DNA of 64,000 nucleotides from the NCBI RefSeq assembly GCF_900631955.1, contig NZ_UZWD01000004.1, positions 310,001 to 374,000 of the forward strand, read 5' to 3'. Below, piece by piece: positions 49,276 through 57,149 of the stretch. The DNA is from Devosia equisanguinis. Its GTDB lineage: Bacteria; Pseudomonadota; Alphaproteobacteria; Rhizobiales; Devosiaceae. A program made the position numbers and the translations under genes. The notes under the pieces are model-generated. The model did not search any database. It was not told the DNA's origin and saw only the letters and a program-made list of their open reading frames with translations. Every line of letters starts with the position of its first letter. The stretch's first letter is position 1.

Positions 49276-50028
49276 CTATCCGATTCGGCCGCCGGCCCAG
49301 TCGGCCATTTGCGTCCAGAGTGGACCATATCCAGACCAATCCACAAAAGGCGGCGGTGCCCAATGGGGACCGCAATCGGAAGCAAACGCCACCGCGCGGC
49401 CCTGGCCGAACCGACCCGCCACCAGCAGCGGGTCGTCGCCCGCCATGGCAATGACATCGGCGCCCGGCTTGGCGGTCAGCCGATTGTAACCGAGCAGGGC
49501 CGGCCATTCGGAATCCAGCCCGGCGACGATGGGGTGGTCCTTGCTGATTTTTGGCACCACGCCCTGTGGGGCTTCCACCCGGTCATCGGCGCGCATCAGC
49601 CTCACCGGCAGCGCCTCCTCGGCGGGCGAGCCGGCATATTGCCCCTTGGCGTCGATGCCCTGGAAGGTGAGATAGCCACCCACCATGATGAAGCCTCCGC
49701 CCTTGGCCACATAGTCACGAATGGCGGCAAGCCGGTTGGGTAGCATCTTGGAACGGCTGAACGTGTCTGGATGCAACAGCAGCGTGTTGGCGCCGATATC
49801 CGAAAGGATCACGCAATCATAGGCGGCCAGCTCCTCGGGCGTGAACGGAAAGTCGCGCGCCGCTATATGGGCGGGCTGATAGGTCACGTCCCAGCCGCCG
49901 TCCTCAAGGGCCGCCCGCAGCCAGCGCACCCCTTCGGCATATTCTGTGGTCGTAAAGCTGTCGAAACCCTTCTGGTGAATGGAATGTACCGTCCAGGATT
50001 CGCCGGCGATGAGAATGCGTTTGGTCAT
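49276..50028 (-). CDS. Glutamine-amidotransferase-like (DUF1355 type) protein
   Basis: A 250-residue protein with a flavodoxin-like/GATase1-like fold: 'RILIAGESWTVHSIHQKGFD', 'YDCVILSDIGANTLLLHPDT', 'AIRDYVAKGGGFIMVGGYLT' and 'FGQGRAVAFASDCGPHWAPP'. The canonical nucleophile elbow G-x-C-x-G is replaced by G-G-Y-L-T, so it is not a functional glutaminase of the usual type. Cys in 'ASDCGPHW' near the C-terminus is conserved in relatives I recall. Its ATG 50028 has AAGGAT upstream. It sits between the two adenine deaminase genes and is co-directional with both. Role unknown; perhaps a sugar- or base-binding accessory enzyme. Confidence 0.7.
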   Translation of the reverse strand: MTKRILIAGESWTVHSIHQKGFDSFTTTEYAEGVRWLRAALEDGGWDVTYQPAHIAARDFPFTPEELAAYDCVILSDIGANTLLLHPDTFSRSKMLPNRLAAIRDYVAKGGGFIMVGGYLTFQGIDAKGQYAGSPAEEALPVRLMRADDRVEAPQGVVPKISKDHPIVAGLDSEWPALLGYNRLTAKPGADVIAMAGDDPLLVAGRFGQGRAVAFASDCGPHWAPPPFVDWSGYGPLWTQMADWAGGRIG

Positions 50029-50105
50029 GGATTATCCTTGGGGGGAGCAAAACGCCGAGGAGCGGCGTGAGATGAGATGGGCCAGACGGTCCTGACTGCC
50101 ATGCA

Positions 50106-51965
50106 TTACCAGACCACCTTGTGGGTCTCTCCGGTCTGCACGTTGACGAAGCCGTTCGGCGCCCGTTCGGAGGGGGCCACCAGCACCCAGCGCCAGGGCG
50201 AACAGGTGAGGGTGGCAAAGATCAGGAATTCGGGGAAGCCGGGCTTCCAGCGGTTCATCGCAGCGGGCTGGTACATCCAGGTGACCTCGGCGGCTCTGGC
50301 CAGGAATGCCTGGGTCTCAGCGTCAAGCGCTTCAGCCGTTCGCGCCGTCATCAGGCCCGCGACCTCGAGATGGATATGGGCGACGACCTCGCCATGATGT
50401 ACGAGCACCCAGCCGCCGTTTATCTCCTGGAGCTGGTTGACTGCCTTGGCCATGGCCGCGTCGGACGAGCCGATACACCAGACATTGTGACTGTCATGGG
50501 CAACCGAGCAGGCGAGGGCGGTGTCTGGATCTGCTGGTCCGCAGCCGGTCCAGAACATGGCCGAAACCGCGCCATCGCCGCGATAGCGGTCCACCAGCGA
50601 CCATTTGGTGATCATCTGGGCCGGATCGCGCTGAACGAGGCCATCGACCACCGGCAATTGCAGGGTGAGAAAATCCTCGTTCCAGTGGAAGGGGCGCAGC
50701 ACGGCGGCGTTCATCGTTTCCCGCCCGGGCTCAGCCCTGATGGCGAAGTCGTCGGCGCTGAGTACGCGGCCTATATTCATGGTGCGAGTGGCCCAGTCGG
50801 GCCAGTCTATTGCCGGGATTGGCGCGGTGAAGGCCTTGCCTTTGGAGACTAGCCGGCCATCGGCATAGACATGGGCAATGGAGATGCTCGCGACATCGTC
50901 CAATAGCACGATATCGGCATAGCGGCCCGGGGTGATCGAGCCGACCCATTGGTCGATCCGCATATGGCGCGCTGGATTGATGGTGGCGCATTGGATGGCG
51001 ATCTCGGGCGACAGGCCATGATGGATGGCATGGCGCACATTGTGGTCGCTGGCGCCGTCGCGCAGTGTATCGCTGGCGCTGCGGTCGTCGGTCGTAAAGG
51101 CGATGTTGGACCAGTCCTTGAGACCGCGGGCGATGAGCCCGGGAATGATCGCATCGTAGGAAAAGGGGCGCAGTTCGGTGAACAGGCCTCGCATCAGCCG
51201 GTCCCAGGCCTCGTCCAGCGCCCACACTTCATGGTCCGAGCTCAGACCTGCCGCCGCAAAGGCGGAGATATCGTGTGGGTCGACCAGCCCCGAGCCATGC
51301 CCTTCGACCACGCCGCGCATTTCAAAAGTGGCCCGGATCATGCCCCACATTCTGGCGTAACCGGGATTGTCCGGATCCCAGACCGATGGCCAGTCCATCA
51401 CTTCGTCGAGCCCGGTCACCGACAAATCGTCGCGCAGAAATTGCTTCTGCTCGTCATAGTCGTAATAGCCGCCACTCTCCTCCCAGGCGCTCGGCGGCAC
51501 CGCCGATCCGGGCTGGATGAAGATCTTGAGAGGTGAACCGGCCAAGCGTGCCTTCTGCCAGAATTCGGTGTTTCGGGTGCCGTTCACATTGGCGAATTCG
51601 TGGCTGGCCTCGCAGGTCCAGGTATTGCCGCGCGGCAGAACCAGCGCCGCCTCATACTCCGGGGTCAAATGGGTGGATTCGATATGCTTGTGCACTTCGC
51701 CGAAGCCCGGCACTGCCGAAAGTTGCGGATAACTGACCCGTTTGGCCACCGTGCCGCGATAGGAGCCCAGTGGCCCCACATAGGCGATGCGGCGGCCGGA
51801 AATGACGATCTCCTGGTTTTCCATCCAGTGATTGGCATGAACCGCGAGCAAGCGTCCCACTTCGATCGCGAGATCGGCCGGCTCGCGGCCCATGGCCACC
51901 AGCAGCAAGCGCTGACGGATGGCGACTTCGTCATGGGCGGAGATGATGAGGTCGTCCTCTATCAT
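50106..51965 (-). CDS. Adenine deaminase family amidohydrolase, copy 2
   Basis: A 619-residue paralogue of the gene at 47403, alike along the whole length: 'MIEDDLIISAHDEVAIRQRL', 'AVPGFGEVHKHIESTHLTPE', 'GRNTWTCEASHEFAN'-type block, 'AGLSSDHEVWALDEAWDRLM', 'AFTTDDRSASDTLRDGASDH' and an identical last 15 residues ('GFVNVQTGETHKVVW'). ATG 51965 is preferred because it aligns with copy 1; a GTG at 51971 overlaps the lacI stop and would add two residues. It should deaminate adenine or a substituted 6-aminopurine. It is the gene directly after the LacI regulator. Confidence 0.88.
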   Translation of the reverse strand: MIEDDLIISAHDEVAIRQRLLLVAMGREPADLAIEVGRLLAVHANHWMENQEIVISGRRIAYVGPLGSYRGTVAKRVSYPQLSAVPGFGEVHKHIESTHLTPEYEAALVLPRGNTWTCEASHEFANVNGTRNTEFWQKARLAGSPLKIFIQPGSAVPPSAWEESGGYYDYDEQKQFLRDDLSVTGLDEVMDWPSVWDPDNPGYARMWGMIRATFEMRGVVEGHGSGLVDPHDISAFAAAGLSSDHEVWALDEAWDRLMRGLFTELRPFSYDAIIPGLIARGLKDWSNIAFTTDDRSASDTLRDGASDHNVRHAIHHGLSPEIAIQCATINPARHMRIDQWVGSITPGRYADIVLLDDVASISIAHVYADGRLVSKGKAFTAPIPAIDWPDWATRTMNIGRVLSADDFAIRAEPGRETMNAAVLRPFHWNEDFLTLQLPVVDGLVQRDPAQMITKWSLVDRYRGDGAVSAMFWTGCGPADPDTALACSVAHDSHNVWCIGSSDAAMAKAVNQLQEINGGWVLVHHGEVVAHIHLEVAGLMTARTAEALDAETQAFLARAAEVTWMYQPAAMNRWKPGFPEFLIFATLTCSPWRWVLVAPSERAPNGFVNVQTGETHKVVW

Positions 51966-51967
51966 GG

Positions 51968-52981
51968 TCACAGAATGTCCTTTGTGGCTGGGTGTGCCAC
52001 CGATTGGCGGGAGATGAGCTGGACGGGCAGGCGCGTTTCAGCGGGAGCCTCGCCACCCTCGAGCAAAGCCAGCAGGTGCCGAACGGCCAGCCGGCCCATG
52101 TCGCCCAAGGGCTGACGTACGGTTGTCAGGGGCGGATCGACCAGTTCGGCAAAGGCCATGTCGTCGAAGCCGACCAGGCTGAGATCGCGCGGAATGATGA
52201 GATCGCGCGCTCTTACCGCCTTCATCACCCCAACGGCGATATAGTCGGAGCAGGCAAGAATGGCGCTGGGCCGTGCCGGGCCATCGAGCAGCACAGAAGC
52301 TGCGGCCTGGCCATAGGCGCTGGTATAGTCGCCCAGCATGACCCAGCCAGGCGGCACGGGCAGCCCCGCTTCCGCCATTGCGCGTGAAAAGCCCTCGAGC
52401 CGCTCACCCACGCTCATCAACCGGTTGGGACCGCCGATCAGGGCGATGTGGCGATGTCCATTTTCGATCAGGTGCCGCGTGGCGCGATAGGCTCCCTCGG
52501 CGTTTTCGACGAAAACACGCGGCAGGTTTGCCCCGGCAATGTCCTCGTCGAGCAGGACCACATTGTCGCGGTTCTCCAAGAGGGATGCCAAGGTGCCGTC
52601 ATCGACGCGGTTGGTCATCATGATCAGGCCGTCGACATGGCCGTCGGCCATGCGGCGGATCGCGTCGGCCTCATTGCCCGCCCCGCTGCTGGTGGAGGAA
52701 ATATAAACGGCGTAGCCCCGCTCATGCGCCTCCCGCTCCACGGCGGCGGCAAGTTCGGCAAAGAACGGATTGGCGATATCGGGTGTAACGAGGCTGATGG
52801 CTTCCGCCTTGCCGGTGGAGAGCCGCCGCGCCATCAGATTGGGGCGGTAGTCGAGCTTGGCGATGGCCGCGTCGATCCGGTCCTTAGTGGCCTGCGGCAG
52901 CTCAATTCTGTTGTTGAGATAGCGCGATACCGCGGCTGGCGAGACACCCGCCTCGGCGGCGACGTCACTGAGATTGGCCAC
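51968..52981 (-). CDS. LacI-family transcriptional regulator of the nucleobase region
   Basis: A 337-residue repressor starting at GTG 52981. 'NLSDVAAEAGVSPAAVSRYL' is the helix-turn-helix and 'LDYRPNLMARRLSTGKAEAI' the hinge helix. The periplasmic-binding-like effector domain runs from 'ISLVTPDIANPFFAELAAAV' to 'MGRLAVRHLLALLEGGEAPA'. It is embedded in the minus-strand run, overlapping the creatininase-family gene by 17 bases and nearly touching adenine deaminase copy 2. A perfect GTAAAGCGCTTTAC palindrome at 54793-54806, of the kind LacI/GalR members bind, lies in the divergent promoter region; a purine, nucleoside or ribose is the likely effector. Confidence 0.93.
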   Translation of the reverse strand: MANLSDVAAEAGVSPAAVSRYLNNRIELPQATKDRIDAAIAKLDYRPNLMARRLSTGKAEAISLVTPDIANPFFAELAAAVEREAHERGYAVYISSTSSGAGNEADAIRRMADGHVDGLIMMTNRVDDGTLASLLENRDNVVLLDEDIAGANLPRVFVENAEGAYRATRHLIENGHRHIALIGGPNRLMSVGERLEGFSRAMAEAGLPVPPGWVMLGDYTSAYGQAAASVLLDGPARPSAILACSDYIAVGVMKAVRARDLIIPRDLSLVGFDDMAFAELVDPPLTTVRQPLGDMGRLAVRHLLALLEGGEAPAETRLPVQLISRQSVAHPATKDIL

Positions 52982-53729
52982 GGGCGCCCCCCGTTATGGA
53001 GTGTCGCTTGCACCATGCCGCGATGATTATGAGGCTTTCCGCCACAATGCCTCTGAGCAGCGCCTCACCCTTTGCGGCGGTGGCGGGGCGCGGGTCGCCG
53101 AAGACGCCGGAGGGGTTGAAGTCGCGCAATTGCATCGGCTCGGTGCCGAACCCCACCGGAAATTGCGGGTAGGAGGGCTCTGCCCGTGCCATGTCGACCC
53201 CTTCGGGTGAGACGGCAAGCATGATCGCCGTTTCCACCTCGTCGGCATGATAGAAATGCGGTGCTGCCGGTTCACTGTCGCAGATATCGCCGGCAAGCCG
53301 TTCGAGCCCGGGATAATCGAGGTGGCACACCGGCAGTCCTGAGACTGCAAGCGTGCGGGCCGCCAGCACCATTGGCTCCCGATTACCGAAATGTCCATTG
53401 ACCAGCACCAGGCCCAGTATGCCGGTGCGTTTGAGGTCGTGCCCGATATCTTCGATCAATGCCTGCAAGGTCCGCGGTGAGATCGAGATGGTCCCGGGAT
53501 AGGAACTGGCGGTGAAGGCGTCGCCATAAGCGATGGGCGGCAGCAGTAGCGCCCCGAGTGCCTCGGCTAACCGCCGCGCCGTGCCGTGGGCCATGTCGGT
53601 GTCGGTCGTCACTGGCAGATGGGCGCCATGCTGTTCACAGGCGCCCAGCGCCAGAACGGCAAGCGTCCCGCGTTCCACCTGTGCGGCAATATCTGGCCAA
53701 GAGGTGCGGGACAGGTCCATGGCGCTCAT
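52965..53729 (-). CDS. Creatininase-family amidohydrolase
   Basis: A 254-residue metalloenzyme. 'VLALGACEQHGAHLPVTTDT' provides the metal ligands Glu, His and Asp of the creatininase fold; 'VLVNGHFGNREPMVLAARTL' gives the G-H-G-N-like motif (here G-H-F-G-N), and 'FYHADEVETAIMLAVSPEGV' the H-A-x-x-x-E-T block. Family members open small cyclic amides (creatinine) or remove formyl groups from formamidopyrimidines. In this setting a purine- or pyrimidine-derived ring amide is a plausible substrate. ATG 53729 overlaps the cytidine deaminase stop (ATGA); a start three codons earlier is possible. Confidence 0.85.
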   Translation of the reverse strand: MSAMDLSRTSWPDIAAQVERGTLAVLALGACEQHGAHLPVTTDTDMAHGTARRLAEALGALLLPPIAYGDAFTASSYPGTISISPRTLQALIEDIGHDLKRTGILGLVLVNGHFGNREPMVLAARTLAVSGLPVCHLDYPGLERLAGDICDSEPAAPHFYHADEVETAIMLAVSPEGVDMARAEPSYPQFPVGFGTEPMQLRDFNPSGVFGDPRPATAAKGEALLRGIVAESLIIIAAWCKRHSITGGARGQSQ

Positions 53730-54685
53730 GGCGTCCATCCCAATGTCGTCAGCTCTGCCTGTGGCGCGATGGCCGCAAGCAATTCGGCGCTCGAACGGCC
53801 GTAATCGACCGGGCCCTTGCGGACCGTGCCCAGCATCGCGCCCTTGATCTGGGCATAGGCATAACCGTGGGCGATGAGGTCCACCAAGGCGGCCTGAAGC
53901 GGCGAGATCGTGGGGTTGAAGGCCACGCTTTCGATGGCTGCGCCCGTCACTGCTGCGCCATCCTCAAGCATCAGCACCATGGCGCCGGGGCATTTGCTGT
54001 AGGGGCTGTGGCTCCGGCGCCCCGCCTCCAGCAAAAGATCGACCGCGGGATGGTCTGTGCTGGTGTCGAAGGCCAGGCCGGGCCACAAAACCCGCCCCGG
54101 CACCGCACCGCGCTCACCCAGATAGGCTGGGTCGAACGGCCAGGGGTAAAGCTGCGCCAGGGTCAGCGTATGGCCCAGCGGATCGATCAGTTCCAGCGCG
54201 TCACTCTGGGCATATTCTGCCAGACATTGCCGGCAATGGGCGCAGGGATGCGCCTCACCGATGGCGATCACCGCAATATTCTGGCCCCTGTTCATGGCCC
54301 GGGTAAAAACGAATCCCTCCCCATGCAGCGTGTGGCCGAGATGGGTCCCGGGAAATTCGACATTGCCGCCCAGAATGAGATTGCCCGTCTCGCTCTCGAG
54401 ACCGACCGCCCCCACATGAAAATCGGAAATCAGCGGCCGGGCGAAAGCCTGTGCCGTATCGAGCAAGAGCAGCATAAGATCGCGGGTCGAAGCCAGATCG
54501 AAGCGATCAATCAACGCCCTTGCGTCTGCCGCCCGCAGCACGCCGCCATGCTTGTCCACGAGGCGCGAGCGGCCCTCGGTCAACATCTGCTCGGCAGCCT
54601 GGCGCACAGCAGACGCGCGCTCCATGCCAAGGCTGGCCAGCCGTTGCGGAACAGCGGAATCGGCGATGAAAGGATTGGCGCTCAT
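53726..54685 (-). CDS. cdd: Cytidine deaminase, two-domain type
   Basis: A 319-residue protein of the E. coli Cdd type (about 294 residues), with an N-terminal helical region, a catalytic core and a degenerate second deaminase domain. Zinc ligands are His in 'HLGHTLHGEGFVFTRAM' and the two Cys of 'AHPCAHCRQCLAEY'. The catalytic motif is H-G-E instead of the usual H-A-E; the key glutamate is kept. The second domain has 'SPYSKCPGAMVLMLEDG' and 'NPTISPLQAALVDLI'. It turns cytidine and deoxycytidine into uridine and deoxyuridine. It is the first gene of the long minus-strand run, and its control region holds the LacI-type palindrome. Confidence 0.88.
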   Translation of the reverse strand: MSANPFIADSAVPQRLASLGMERASAVRQAAEQMLTEGRSRLVDKHGGVLRAADARALIDRFDLASTRDLMLLLLDTAQAFARPLISDFHVGAVGLESETGNLILGGNVEFPGTHLGHTLHGEGFVFTRAMNRGQNIAVIAIGEAHPCAHCRQCLAEYAQSDALELIDPLGHTLTLAQLYPWPFDPAYLGERGAVPGRVLWPGLAFDTSTDHPAVDLLLEAGRRSHSPYSKCPGAMVLMLEDGAAVTGAAIESVAFNPTISPLQAALVDLIAHGYAYAQIKGAMLGTVRKGPVDYGRSSAELLAAIAPQAELTTLGWTP

Positions 54686-54756
54686 CGGCTTCCTGCTGTC
54701 TTTGTGGGCAGAATTTGGTGGAGGCCACTATATGTGCAGTCACCAGCTGATTGCAT

Positions 54757-54786
54757 TTGACAAGCTCCGCAAAAGTGGCGTTAGAT
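54757..54786 (+). promoter_or_regulatory. Candidate promoter of the nucleoside importer operon
   Basis: TTGACA (54757-54762) is a perfect -35 box; TTAGAT (54781-54786), 18 bases on, is a weak -10. The LacI-type palindrome begins 7 bases later, where a repressor would block initiation. Confidence 0.45.
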
Positions 54787-54792
54787 CGCCAT

Positions 54793-54806
54793 GTAAAGCG
54801 CTTTAC
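54793..54806. promoter_or_regulatory. Perfect LacI/GalR-type operator GTAAAGCGCTTTAC
   Basis: A 14-bp perfect palindrome centred on CG with GTAAAG half-sites, the classic form of LacI/PurR-family operators. It lies 14 bases before the ATG of the plus-strand amidohydrolase and about 110 bases from the divergent cytidine deaminase start. The LacI gene at 51968-52981 is the obvious candidate to bind it, controlling both arms. Confidence 0.75.
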
Positions 54807-54820
54807 TAGCGATAGGTCAA

Positions 54821-56164
54821 ATGAGTTCTGCACTTCTTCGCGATGCCATCGTCCTGACGGTGGATGCCGAAAACACCATGTTCGCGCCGGGATGGGTCGC
54901 CATGTCTGAAGGGCGGATTGCGGGCGTCGGCCCGATGGATACCTGCCCGGATCGCAGCGACTATGACGAAGTCTTTTCGCTTCCTGGTCATGTCGTCATG
55001 CCCGGTCTGGTCAATGCCCATACCCATTCCGCCATGGTGCTTTTTCGTGGTCGTTCCGAAGGCCAGAGCCTTCTGACTATGGAAGGCTGGTACAACTCGA
55101 TCCGCGAGCCGGAGCTATCGCTTATTGCCTCCGATATCGGCCCGGCCGTGGCGCTTTCCTGCGCCGAGATGGCGCTGTCAGGCACAACGACCTTCTGCGA
55201 CCAATATTTCTTCGCCGAGGAAATTGCAGAGGCGGTGAAGGCGGCCGGCATTCGTGCCGTCATTGCCTATGGCATCGTCCAACTCGGCGACAAGGCGCGC
55301 GGCGAGGAAGAACTGGCTCTCGCCACCAACTTCCTTCGTCAGCAGCGTTCAGCCGATGGCCGAGTGGTCCCCTGGTTCGGCCCGCACGCGCCCTATGTTG
55401 ACAATTCTGAGGACCTGCTTCTGGCCGAGGTTGCTGTCGCCAATGAATTCGGCGTCGGCCTTCACCTGCACATGGCCTGCGGCCCGGAAGACAATGAGGA
55501 AACCCAGCGCCGCTACGGCACGACCGCTGCCGTTGCGCTCGAAAAGCTGGGCTTCTTCAATGGCCGCATTCACGCCGCGCACTGCCTCGACCTCAGTCCC
55601 GAAGATATCGCTGTTTTCGCCCGCGCCCCGCACGCCTCCATTTCCCACAACGCGACCGCTGGCCTCCGCTCCGGCCGCGAAGGCATCTGTCCGGTCGTTG
55701 ATCTCAAGGCAGCCGGTGTCACCGTTGCCCTCGGCACCGACAATGTCGCCGCCAATAATGGCTATGACATGATCAATGAAATGCGCGTCGCCGGTCTCGT
55801 CGCGTCGCACCGCGAGGGCAGGGCGCAGCCCATTTCCAGCGCCGAACTGGTCCGCATGGCCACCATCGAAGGCGCCAGGGCGCTGGGCCTCGAAAACGAA
55901 ATCGGTTCGCTCGAAAAGGGCAAGGCGGCCGACATCATTGCCATCGATATTTCCGGTCCCGGCTATTCAGAAACACCAGATGTGGAAACGCTGCTTGTCT
56001 ATTCAGGCAGCGGCCGCGATGTGCGACATGTCTGGGTGGCGGGCGAACATCTTGTGGCTGACCGCAGTCTCACCCGTCGCGCCTTCAGCGACATCAGGCG
56101 GGAATATTCGGCCACCTACACCGATTTCTGGGCGCGGGTTGAAGCCGCGCGAAAGGCAGCATGA
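54821..56164 (+). CDS. Amidohydrolase/deaminase, SAH/MTA-adenosine deaminase-like
   Basis: A 447-residue zinc enzyme. 'MPGLVNAHTHSAMVLFRGRS' is the entry motif; 'WFGPHAPYVDNSEDLLLAEV', 'LHLHMACGPEDNEETQRRYG', 'IHAAHCLDLSPEDIAVFARA' and 'ALGTDNVAANNGYDMINEMR' supply the remaining metal and catalytic residues. It belongs with TRZ/ATZ aminohydrolases; family relatives deaminate 5'-methylthioadenosine, S-adenosylhomocysteine, adenosine or 8-oxoguanine. It leads a plus-strand operon with a nucleoside hydrolase and nucleoside importer, so a nucleoside or base is the most likely substrate. No strong ribosome site is seen before the ATG. The downstream gene overlaps by ATGA. Confidence 0.87.
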   Translation: MSSALLRDAIVLTVDAENTMFAPGWVAMSEGRIAGVGPMDTCPDRSDYDEVFSLPGHVVMPGLVNAHTHSAMVLFRGRSEGQSLLTMEGWYNSIREPELSLIASDIGPAVALSCAEMALSGTTTFCDQYFFAEEIAEAVKAAGIRAVIAYGIVQLGDKARGEEELALATNFLRQQRSADGRVVPWFGPHAPYVDNSEDLLLAEVAVANEFGVGLHLHMACGPEDNEETQRRYGTTAAVALEKLGFFNGRIHAAHCLDLSPEDIAVFARAPHASISHNATAGLRSGREGICPVVDLKAAGVTVALGTDNVAANNGYDMINEMRVAGLVASHREGRAQPISSAELVRMATIEGARALGLENEIGSLEKGKAADIIAIDISGPGYSETPDVETLLVYSGSGRDVRHVWVAGEHLVADRSLTRRAFSDIRREYSATYTDFWARVEAARKAA

Positions 56165-57126
56165 CTATGACACGTAAGCTTATTCTCGACAGTGACGGCG
56201 GCGTCGATGATGCCCAGGCACTTCTCATGCTGATCGCCGCCGGCCGCACGCCTGATGCCATTACTACGGTCTTCGGCAATGTCGGTCTCGATGCGGCCAC
56301 CCGCAATCTGCTGACCGTTCTCGCCGTCGGCGGCCGGCCCGATGTGCCGGTGCACAAGGGCGCTGCACGTCCGCTCAATCAGCCTGTCATCGACGCCAAA
56401 TATATTCACGGCGAGGATGGCCTGGGCGGCGCGCCGCGTCCCGAAACTATTCCGCAGACGGCGAGCGATAATGCGGTCGCCTTTCTCATCGACACCTTCC
56501 TTGCCGCCGCCTCGGCCGGCGAAAAGGTCGATATCCTGATGATCGGCCCCTTCACCAATCTGGCGCTGGCTTTGCGTCTCGAACCGGCCATCGTCGCGGG
56601 CATCGGCCAGCTCACTATCATGGGCGGCACGATCTATGGGCGCGGCAACACCACGCCTGCCGCCGAGTTCAACGTTTATGCCGATCCGGAGGCGGCGCAG
56701 ATCGTCTTCACCGCCCCGCTCGACATCGTCATTGCCCCGTGGGAGCCCTGCGTTACCCACAATATGACCGGAGCCGAGGTCGATACCCTGTTCGCCGATG
56801 TGCCCGACGGGCTGGAGAAGGATTTCTCGCTGGCGCTCGCCGCCCATGCGCGCCAGACCATTGCCGGTTATGGCGGGGGCGACAATTTCCGCTTCGTCGA
56901 TCCGCTCGCCGCTGCAGCGGTCATTGCCCCCGACATCGTCACCAAATCCACCCGAGCCTCGGTCGATGTGGCCCTGGCGCCCGGCATCACCCGCGGCATG
57001 ACGGTGGTTGATCCTTCAGGCCGCCTCGGAACACCGATGGTGACCTTGATCGAGGAAGCCCGGCTCGACCAGCTCGTCGCGCTCTACCGGGCATCCATCG
57101 CCTTCCGCCCCGCCGCCACACAATGA
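56161..57126 (+). CDS. Nucleoside hydrolase, second copy
   Basis: A 321-residue nucleoside hydrolase. The calcium motif reads 'LILDSDGGVDDAQALLMLIA' (D-S-D-G-G-V-D-D, where T-D-x-G-x-D-D is usual). 'VFGNVGLDAATRNLLTVLAV', 'DVPVHKGAARPLNQPV', 'IGPFTNLALALRLEPAIVAG' and 'ITIMGGTIYGRGNTTPAAEF'-type blocks are intact, including 'NVYADPEAAQIVF'. 'PWEPCVTHNMTGAEVDTLF' carries the His region. It hydrolyses imported nucleosides to base and ribose. ATG 56161 overlaps the upstream stop; ATG 56167 is an alternative. It differs clearly from the 39678 copy, so the two probably prefer different nucleosides. Confidence 0.93.
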   Translation: MTMTRKLILDSDGGVDDAQALLMLIAAGRTPDAITTVFGNVGLDAATRNLLTVLAVGGRPDVPVHKGAARPLNQPVIDAKYIHGEDGLGGAPRPETIPQTASDNAVAFLIDTFLAAASAGEKVDILMIGPFTNLALALRLEPAIVAGIGQLTIMGGTIYGRGNTTPAAEFNVYADPEAAQIVFTAPLDIVIAPWEPCVTHNMTGAEVDTLFADVPDGLEKDFSLALAAHARQTIAGYGGGDNFRFVDPLAAAAVIAPDIVTKSTRASVDVALAPGITRGMTVVDPSGRLGTPMVTLIEEARLDQLVALYRASIAFRPAATQ

Positions 57127-57149
57127 CAAAGCCAACAGGAGCTCCGTCA

